From Primula veris (taxonomy: Eukaryota > Streptophyta > Magnoliopsida > Ericales > Primulaceae), in the NCBI GenBank assembly GCA_963682055.1, contig OY821749.1:8978336-9042335 (forward strand): 64,000 nucleotides of DNA, read 5' to 3'. The notes beneath the pieces were generated by a model. It saw only the letters and a program-made list of their open reading frames with translations. It had not been told where the DNA came from and did not search any database. Positions 55,577 through 64,000 of this stretch are shown piece after piece; the stretch's first letter is position 1; each line of letters opens with the position of its first letter. Made by a program: the position numbers and the translations under genes.

Positions 55577-58500
55577 ATGGACTTAATGAGGGAAGGAAAC
55601 GCATTCAACAAACCACCATTGCTTGAAGGAAGAGTAAACTATGGAGTTTGGAAGATCAGAATGAGGTCTTTTATTAAACAGCAAAATGAACATACTTGGA
55701 AAACAATACAGTATGGTTGGGAGGCTCCAACTGTTACTGATGGTGAAGGTGATCTAGTTTATATTTCTGAAGACAGATGGTCTGCTGATTAGGATAGAAA
55801 ATCAAGTGCAAATTCAACAGCAATAAACTTGATCTTTGCTGGTGTCACTCTCAGTGTGTTCAGGTATATCTCTCATTGTGAAACTGCCAAAGAGGCATGG
55901 GACATTTTACAAGTAACTTTTGAAGGAACTGTAAAAGTAAAAGCTTTTAAACTTCAACAGTTAACTACTCAATTTGAAAACTTAAGAATGGAGGAAGATG
56001 AAACCATTGAACAATTTAATGGTAGAATTTGTCATATAGCTCATCAAGCTGGAACCTTAGGTGAAAAATACAGTGATGCTAAACTTGTTAAGAAAACTCT
56101 AAGGTCACTTCCAGAAAGGTTTGAAATTAAGGTTACAGCTATTGAAGAATCAACAGACTTAGATAATCTTAAACTAGAAAAACTTATAGGAAATCAGAGT
56201 ACTCATGAACTTAAATTCTTTAAACAGAAGAGACCAGAAAGAGGAATAGCCTTGCAAGCTAAAAATTCTGAATCTAAGGTCTGTGAGAAAGTGAGTGATG
56301 AAGAACAACTAGCTTTCTTTGCTAAAAAGGTCTACAAAATTTTTTTAAAGAAAAAGCAGGATGATTCTGGAGCACCAAAGACCTTTCAGAAAAGGGATAA
56401 TCAAATTAAGTCAGAATCTAGGTTTAACAATACTTCTACAGGGAAATGGGATCCTAAAGAGAAGGATAACAAAGATTACAAACCTAGAGAAATTCAATGC
56501 AGAGAATGTAGAGGTTTTGGTCACATTCAGTCTGAGTGTGCAAATACTTTAAAAAGGAAAAAAAGTGCTTATATAACCACTCACAGTGATAGTGATTCAG
56601 AGAGCAACAGTGATGAAGAGGATGATTCTAATTTTGTTAATTTTATGGGAATAATCATTGAAAAAGAACCTACTTATGAAAGTAACTGTGAGTCTAATTC
56701 AACCATAGGTATAACTGCTCTTAAAACCTATAGTAGTGATGATGAAGAACCTTCTGATGAAAACATTACTCAACAATATCTTGTTCTTTTTGAAAAGTAT
56801 CAGTGCATGAGTAAGCAAAACTTGATCTTGAACAAACTTAATGTTAATCTAAAGGATGAAGTTAAAAGTCTCACTGAGCAAATCAACAAACAGCTAGTTG
56901 AACTTACTGATACTAAAAAGAAAATAAAAATGCTGAATGTTTCTGCTTCAGAGAAATTAGATGACATGCTGTCCTACTCTAGAGGGTCTAAAGATAACAG
57001 TGGTTTAGGTTACTATGGTTGTGAGAGTACAAGAAAAAATACCTTTATTAAAGCTGTTGCTAAAGCTAAAACTCATGATTTTGACAATAAGGTTAGAAGC
57101 TCAGTTGCAACCAAAGTTGCAACCAGGAATAAAACTCATGTTTTCGAGAAGAAGGTTAGAAGCTCAGTTACAACCAAAGTTGCAACCAGGAATAAACTGA
57201 ATAGCTTTAGAGATAAAACTAACTTTAGGTTGAAGCTGTGTAATTTCTGTAAGAAACCTGGTCATTTGGAAATCCAGTGCTATTTAAAAAGGAACAGAAA
57301 GTACATTTCTCAGAAAAACTGGTTGGCATCTGTCAATAAAAATTTGAACTGGGTCTGGAAAGTTAAAGAAAAATCTACCTTAATTGCTAATAACAATGCT
57401 GTGATTACCTCTTTAAATGTTGTTACTTCTAATGATTGGTATTTTGACAGTGGTTGCTCTAAGCACATGACAGGTACTGCAGGTTTCCTAAAAAATGTCA
57501 TCAATCTCAAAGGAAACACTATTGTGTTTGGAGGTGAAGATACAGGTAAAATTGTTGGTAAAGGTACATTAAGCAAACCTGGAATGCCTAATATTGATGA
57601 TGTTTTTCTTGTAGATGGACTAAAAGCTAATCTTATTAGTATTAGTCAACTATGTGACAACAAGATGATTGTTAAATTCAACAAAGATAGGTGTCTAATT
57701 ACTGATCTTAACAATGATTTGGTCATGACTGGAGTCAGATCAACAAACAGCTGCTATGTTTTTGAAAAAGCTGAAAAAGAATTGCCTCAGAATAGGTGTA
57801 ATCAAGCTATCACTAATAATGTTGATATTTGGCATAAAAGGCTGGGTCATGTGAATTACAAAACCTTAGATAAGCTGGTTAAAGGAGAATTGATAAGAGG
57901 TATTCCTAAACTTAGTGCTAAAACTCAAAGTGTCTGTGGTGACTGTGCAGTTGGCAAACAAACTAAGAGTATTCACAAAAGTATAAGTCAAATCTACACT
58001 AAGAGAGTCCTTGAACTTCTTCATATTGACTTAATGGGTCCTATGCAAACTGCTAGTATAGGTGGCAAGAAGTACATTTTAGTTGTTGTAGATGATTTCT
58101 CTAGATACTCTTGGGTAGTTTTCTTAAAAGATAAATCTGAAACTTTTGATCTCTTTAAAACTTTGTGCTTAAAACTTCAACTTGAAAAAGGTGCAATCAG
58201 TGGTAACATTGCTAGGGTAAGAAGTGATCATGGAACAGAATTTGAAAACAGTAAGTTTAGAGAGAATTTTGCAACTCCTTAGGTATAAGTCATGAGTTCT
58301 CTGCTCCTAAGACTCTACAACAAAATAGCATAGTTGAAAGAAAAAGTAGAACCATTCAGGAAATGGCTAGAGTCATGCTTAACTCTAAGAAACTTGCCAA
58401 CAGATTTTGGGCTGAAGCTGTTAATACTGCCTGTCATATTGTTAATAGAGTTTACATTACTAAAGGCACTTCCATGACAGCTTATGAAATATGGAAAGGT

Positions 58501-61500
58501 AGAAAACCCAATGTTAAGTATTTTCAAGTCTTTGGGTGTGTCTGTTACATTCTCAGAGATAGAGAGCATCTTGGTAAATTTGACTCTAAAAGTGACAAAG
58601 GGATATTTCTTGGTTATGCTCAGAATAGTAGAGCTTTTAGAGTCTTTAATCAAAGAACAAACTGTGTTATGGAATCTTATAATGTGTTATTTGATGACTT
58701 AAAAGATGTGAATGAGACTACAGGTGATGATGAAGAGTCAGATATAACAGGAAAAGAGACTGAAGAAAGCCAGCAAACAAGCAGTCCAACAGTGGTTGGA
58801 AGTCCAGTTGCAACTGAGGTTGAAACCCAGAATGCTGCAGAGTCTGAAGAAGAAGAAGAAAGCTCTCATGTTCAGTCAACTAGCAAGCCTCGCTATGTAA
58901 GAACTCAGAAAAATCATTCTCTTGACAATGTCATAGGAGAAGTAGTTTCAGGTATGAAAACCAGAGGTAAAAGAAATAATGTTGTTCACTTTGCTTGTTA
59001 TATCTCTCAGTTAGAACCTAAGAATATAAAAGAAGCTTTAGAAGATAATGAATGGATTTTAGCTATGCAAGATAAATTGTCTCAATTTGAGAGAAATGAT
59101 GTATGGAGTTTAGTACCCAGACCTTCTAATAAAAATGTTATAGGGACTAAATGGATCTTTAGAAATAAAAGTGATGAGGATGGAGTGATTATCAGGAATA
59201 AAGCAAGGTTGGTAGCTCAGGGTTATACACAAATTGAGGGAATTGATTTTGATGAAACCTTTGCTCCTGTAGCTAGAATTGAATCCATTAGGATGTTACT
59301 CTCTCTTGCATGTCTGTATGATTTTAAACTGTTTCAACTTGACATAAAGAGTGCTTTTCTGAATGGTGTGATTAATGAAGAGGTTTATGTCTGTCAACCT
59401 AAGGGATTTGAAGATCCTAACTTTTCTGAACATGTTTATTTGCTGAAAAAGGCCTTGTATGGTCTGTTGAACATAGAGTTCAATAATGATTTTGATTATT
59501 ACTTTGATTATGCGTTTAATAATTTTACGATTTCGATGATATAACTCTTGTCTTGTCCAAAAATAGAAAATGTATATTTCAGGTCTTTAAATGATAGAGC
59601 ATTCGATAACGAAGCCATAGGTTCAAGCTGAACCAAAATCGGAGCTAAAACGAAGGAGTTATGAGCATTCGAAGATTTACGGGACCAGGATTACAGTCGA
59701 CCGATCGACTGGACAAAAACGACCGATCGTTTTTGGTCCAATTTCTTCCAGTGAGTCCAGTATAAAAACGACCGATCGTTTTCAGAAAACGACCGATCGT
59801 TTTCTGTAAAACGACCGATCGACTGTAGAAAACGACCGATCGTTTTCTGCAGTTTTCGAAAAAAGCTTTTCAGCTTATTCTGGAAAAGAGCTGTTATAAC
59901 CTTTCAACGGTCATAACCCAGAAAAACAGACTTTGCTGTTATATAAACCACCCCAATCTCTCTCCTAAATCACCAATTACAACATCTATTAACTTCCTTC
60001 AACCTATCTCATAAAAACCCTAAAATCACCATTTTTGGTGAATATATTCGAGAAAGAGGGAAATCAAAGAAAAGGAGATTCAAGCTCGATCATCATCAAC
60101 AACTCACCAATTAGCTTTTTAAGAAGCAATTAGAATAGTGAGTGTAGTTACGTTTTGTAACAAAAATTGTATCGGGTATTTTATAAACTCAATTTTTGTG
60201 AGCGAGTGATCGGGTAGAGGCTTTGTAAGCAAGTGAAGCTTAAAAGCTCTAGGTTTTTTCATTCGGGTACTCATAAATTGAGGGGGAGTCGTAGACTCGT
60301 AGACGTGTTCTCTTGCACTTGTATCAAGAGTAGGAACCTCGGGTAGAGGGTGAGCCAATCGGTCGATTGAGCTCAATAGGATTTGTAATATCCGCAAGAA
60401 CATTTTTAGTGAAATACTCGGTAGTACCGAGGAGAGGACGTAGGCGCGTTTGCCGAACCTCTATAAATCGCGGTGTCAATTCCTTTCTCTTACTTTTACT
60501 TTACGCAACTTATTTTATTGCTTATTTTCTTGTTTGCGTTAAGTAATTCTAGCAATTCTTTAACTCTTGTTATAACGCTTAAGCTTAGAATTGCATTAGT
60601 TGGGTGTTAGTTGCTTAGAATTTTAATTAGGCGAAAATCGCCATAAACCTTATTCACCCCCCCCTCTAAGGTTAGCACACGGGCCAACATGGTCTAAAGC
60701 AAGCTCCTAGAGCTTGGTATGATAGATTAACCAAGTTCTTGATTGAAATAGGTTTTAACAGAGGGAGAGTTGATAAAACTCTGTTTACCAAGAAAACTAC
60801 AAAGGATATAATAATTGCTCAAATATATATTGATGACATTATTTTTGGCTCTACTTCCAATAAAAGGATAGAAGAATTCATTTCTGATATGAAGAATGAA
60901 TTTGAAATGAGTGGTGGAGGTGAATTAACTTACTTTCTAGGATTGCAAGTTAAACAGAATGAGAAAGGCATTTTTCTATGCCAGAGTAAGTATGCAGACA
61001 ATCTTGTTAAGAAGTTTGGTCTGAGTGAGAGTAAAGAAAAGAGAACCCCTATGAGTACCACCCTTAAACTGTCTAAAAATGATAAAGGTAAAAGTGTCTG
61101 TCCCAGTCTTTACATATCCATGATTGGAAGCTTGCTTTATTTGACTGCTAGTAGACCAGACCTATGCTTAAGTGTAGGTGTTTGTGCCAGATATCAGGAA
61201 AATCCTCTAGAACCTCACCTTCTAGCTGTTAAAAGAATTTTAAGGTATGTAAAAGGAACAATTCACCTAGGCCTATGGTATTCTAAAGATACAAACCATT
61301 TTCTAAGTGGCTACTGTGATGCAGATTGGGCAGGAAACATAGATGATAGAAAGAGTACTTCTGGTGGTTGTTTTTATTTTGGAAACAACCTTGTTTCTTG
61401 GTTTAGTAAAAAGCAAAATTGCATCTCTTTATCTACTGCTGAGGCAGAATATATTGCAGCTGGAAGTGGATGTACTCAACTTATTTGGATGAAACAGATG

Positions 61501-61776
61501 CTAAATGATTATAATGTTAAGCAAGAAATATTAACTTTATTTTGTGATAACAAAAGTGCAATAGATTTAGCAAAGAATCCAGTTCAACATTCTAGAACTA
61601 AACACATAGACCTAAGGCATCATTTTATCAGAGAACTAGTTGAAGGAAAAAGCTTAATTTTAGAACATGTTTCAACTGAAAAACAATTAGCTGATATTTT
61701 CACAAAACCCCTTGATACTAATAAATTTGAATCTTTAAGAAGTGATATAGGGGTATGTCACTTTGGATCTAATTGA
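55577..61776 (+). pseudogene. Copia gag-pol polyprotein, disrupted
   Basis: Gag has a UBN2-type domain and two zinc knuckles: C-R-E-C-R-G-F-G-H-I-Q-S-E-C and, after a coiled region, C-N-F-C-K-K-P-G-H-L-E-I-Q-C. Protease follows (DSGCSKHMTG), then the GAG-pre-integrase region (WHKRLGHVNYKTL), integrase (HIDLMGP, VVDDFSRYSW, RSDHGTEF), reverse transcriptase (WIFRNKSDEDG, KARLVAQGY, QLDIKSAFLNG, then YIDDIIFGS) and RNase H (GYCDADWAG, STAEAEYIAA), ending CHFGSN. Breaks are an in-frame TAG at 55790-55792, a one-base deletion in the T run near 58267-58270 that leads to a stop at 58280-58282, and the solo LTR at 59465-60689. Removing that LTR and one duplication leaves the frame continuous across the site. 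It makes no full polyprotein. Confidence 0.9.
59465..60689 (+). mobile_element. Solo LTR nested in the Copia reverse transcriptase
   Basis: The 1225-bp unit begins TGTTGAACATAG and ends GGGCCAACA, with TGGTC directly on both sides (59460-59464 and 60690-60694), a perfect 5-bp duplication. It has a TATATAAACC box (about 59940) and the U5-like phrase GGACGTAGGCGCGTTTGCCGA (written here in part: GGACGTAGGCGCG). Six GACCGATCG motifs cluster at 59699-59848. There is no primer site or coding region. It inserted after the host Copia copy, and its partner LTR was lost by recombination. Confidence 0.93.
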
Positions 61777-62720
61777 ATACTCTTGCTATGTATGTATGTT
61801 TTGAGTACCTTAAATACTGTTTATTTTTAGAGGTAAGTCTTTATCGAGCTTTAAAGTTTTTGTCTTGAAAAAGCCGCTCTTTTGGTATCTCAAAAATAGA
61901 TGTGAGGTAACTTGTCCTAAAACCTCTCTGGTAATAGAGTTGCAAGCACAAAGTGCGCTTTTTACACAGTGGTTGCAAGTTCAGTTGCAACCCCAGTTGA
62001 AACCACATACTAATAATACTGGTTGCAAGCTCAGTTGCAACATCAGTTGAAACCTCCTAATACTGAAAAATTCAGTGATTTTCCATATTCTCTAACTTGA
62101 AAAATCCAAGACAAAGTCTTGTTAATTTTTTGACATCACTTATACTCTTTCCTTACTGAGATCATCAAACTAGTTTTTGTGTAGAGATAAAAATGAATTT
62201 GCTCAATTTAAGCTCTTAAAATCTAATTTGTATTTAAGCTATTCTTTGATAAACATATCTTCTTGAGTAAATTGCTAGAGTTCTGTTTTCAAAAGTGTAA
62301 ATATCTTCATGATTTGCTACATTCTCTTGAAACAAGTCCAAATTTCCTTACAATCCTAAACTACTTCGAATTCAAATTTTTGGGTAAATCTGTTTACAAA
62401 GGAATGTTTATCTTTATTAATTGCTGAATCTATCTTTATGCAAAACGGTTTCTTTCGTTATTTTATTGTGTTTTTTTTTATAAGATATTTCCTTTATTTT
62501 AGCAAAATTCTGTTTCTAAATTGATTTGAGTATATCTTTTTCTAATTGTAAAAAGATTTGGCCTTTATTGCTATTTATACAAACCTCTTTTAATTATTCC
62601 AAATCAATCACAATAATCACAATTACTCTCTCTCTCTTTCTATTTTAAAAGAAAACCCTAAGTTTTTCTAGAAACTCACACAACGAAGTTCTAAGTGCAG
62701 TTCCAACCGTAGTTGAAACC
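61777..62720. other. Noncoding part of the Copia element between pol and the env-like ORF
   Basis: AT-rich, with two blocks of GTTGCAAG/GTTGCAACC motifs at about 61971-62003 and 62021-62055. A further variant (AGTTCCAACCGTAGTTGAAACC, at 62699-62720) abuts the env-like start. No ORF of note. Confidence 0.6.
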
Positions 62721-64000
62721 ATGTCTTCCAATCCTTCTAAAAACCCTAATCCCAACACTGATGATGACTGTACTTTCAAGGATTTTTTGAATAAATCTAC
62801 AACAAATCCTAACTCTAAAGAAAAGGTAAGTGAGTCTTCCTCTTCTAAGAAATAGAGGTCTAAAAAACGTGCTAGGAGAAATTTTGATAATGATCCTATT
62901 ATTGCTAAGTTTGACTATGTTCCTAACTTTAATGAGGTTGATCCTAGTTTCTAAAATAGGAGGATGTATAGGAGGTTTAGGGCTTTTTCTAGTAGAGAAA
63001 TTCACAGTGAAAGAAGGCTTAATTTGGTGAGTTATCCACACATACAGGTGTATGTTGAAAAGTTGCTGTCTGCTGTTGGTTTAGGAAAAACAATTATCTA
63101 TGCTGATTCCTTTCTCCCTGCTGTTGTTAAAGAGTTCTATGCTAATCTAAGTAGCATTGTATTTGATGAGGGAAACCCTGCTTATGGGAGAGTATTTTTG
63201 AGGGGTGTCACTTTAGATTTTACCCCAAAGCTTATCAATGAATTCCTGAATGCACCCAATCCTTCTGTTGAAAATATTGATTATGACATGGAAGTCATTG
63301 CTCTGGTTCTCACTAGAAAGAACAATAGATTTGATGGCAATTCCATCAAAACATCCTCTCTCACACTGTGTGCTGCTGTATTGCACAAAATTGCTAGGTT
63401 TAACTGGACACCTACCAAACAACCTTCCAAAGTCAACAAAGAAATGGCCATCTTTCTGTATAAAATTATGTCTTCACTACCCATTAACTTTGGCCATCAT
63501 GTCTTCAATCTTATAAGAGATTTCAGTGACACAAATTCTCCCTCCATTCTGCTTCCTTTCCCCTGCCTAATCACTAGTGTTATTCTAGGCGAAATCTCTT
63601 CTATGAATAGAAATTCTCCTATTAGTATCCTTAATGAACCTTCCACTGATTGTCCATCTGCCCTGTATATTTCTGCTAAGCTGTTAAAAGAAGGGCATGT
63701 TAATGACATTTCTGGTGAGAAAGGCAAAGAAAAAGAAGAAGAGACTTCTACTGCTCCTTCAGAAAAGAAGAAAGGTGTAAAGTGGTACTTGACACATAAG
63801 CTGGCTTATAATCAGGAAAGGAGAGCTGAACTGGATGCTAATGATTACCAAATTAAGAAGCTGCTAGTGAATCTAATAGAGAGTGAGGATGATGATGGGG
63901 ATAGTGATGCTACTCACAGTGATGATGGTTTTTCCATAAGCAGTGAGGAAGAGGATGAAGAGGTGGTCAAAGACATACCTCTAAGAGAAATAGCTCCACA
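62721..64000 (+). pseudogene. Sirevirus env-like / plant transposon protein ORF, broken and partial
   Basis: From the ATG at 62721 (MSSNPSKNPNPN) one frame has stops at 62853-62855 and 62952-62954, then appears open to the window edge. The body reads VVKEFYANLSSIVFD, VFLRGVTLDFTPKLINEFLN and SLTLCAAVLHKIARFNW, the pattern of the putative plant transposon protein family (Pfam Transposase_32 type) found as the second ORF of Sireviruses. An acidic stretch (ESEDDDGDSD, SSEEEDEE) lies near the edge. Its role in Sireviruses is unproven; env-like is a positional label. This copy is not functional as read. Confidence 0.75.

Larger units (their letters stand above)
54330..64000 (+). mobile_element. 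Copia retrotransposon of Sirevirus type, truncated by the window edge
   Basis: Order seen: 5' LTR (about 54330-55517), primer binding site, gag-protease-integrase-reverse transcriptase-RNase H (55577-61776), and a downstream second ORF of plant-transposon-protein type (62721 onward). Integrase before reverse transcriptase defines Copia. An extra ORF after pol is characteristic of the Sirevirus/SIRE1 group. The coding parts carry one stop and one frameshift in pol and two stops in the second ORF, and a solo LTR is inserted in the reverse transcriptase, so the copy is dead. The 3' LTR lies beyond the window. Confidence 0.85.

Overview
The window is nuclear DNA from a flowering plant, most likely a eudicot. 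It is AT-rich, its genes carry introns with GT..AG borders, two chloroplast proteins are encoded with N-terminal targeting regions, and plant-specific repeats are everywhere (Cassandra, TRIM, Au-SINE, Stowaway, MULE, Copia). I cannot name the species from sequence alone. All exon models are read by eye from splice signals, reading frame and remembered family sequences; no alignment was run.

Region 1 (1-24.7 kb) is the host-gene block. A complete TRIM retrotransposon (1817-2386), a foldback element (3865-4794) and a pogo/Lemi1-like DNA transposon (4883-5870) precede three recognisable chloroplast genes. These are a pterin-dehydratase-like Rubisco assembly factor (RAF2/SDIRIP1 type, 6027-9063, +), an iron superoxide dismutase (FSD2 type, 12503-16505, +) and a TOC34-class protein-import GTPase (18252-22036, -). 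RAF2 and FSD2 are also neighbours in Arabidopsis (At5g51110 and At5g51100, from memory), so this looks like old microsynteny. All three act in plastids. A solo Cassandra LTR with an antisense 5S rRNA-derived segment lies between RAF2 and FSD2.

Region 2 (24.7-44.7 kb) is repeat-rich. It holds a 21-bp minisatellite, long TA runs, and a complete 9.3-kb Mutator-like element (27628-36921) with a perfect 9-bp target-site duplication. That element carries two genes in tandem: a four-exon plant-mobile-domain (PMD) gene and an intronless MuDRA-type transposase fused to a C-terminal OTU cysteine-protease domain. Its noncoding parts contain about a dozen related palindromes, a 56-bp minisatellite, a block of telomere-type repeats and a 178-bp tandem promoter repeat. 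It is the most striking system in the window. Beyond it lies a short, broken antisense fragment of an MTP1/ZAT-type zinc transporter (39744-39956).

Region 3 (44.7-52.4 kb) is a COP1-interacting-protein-7-like gene on + without the N-terminal part usual in the family. Its introns have collected a Stowaway hairpin, a Tourist-like MITE, a hAT MITE, LTR debris and an Au-type SINE with an internal duplication.

Region 4 (54.3-64 kb) is a Copia retrotransposon of Sirevirus type: 5' LTR, primer binding site, gag-pol with one stop and one frameshift, a solo LTR inserted in the reverse transcriptase, and a downstream env-like ORF with two stops that runs off the window. A nine-base motif, GTTGCAACC, recurs throughout it.
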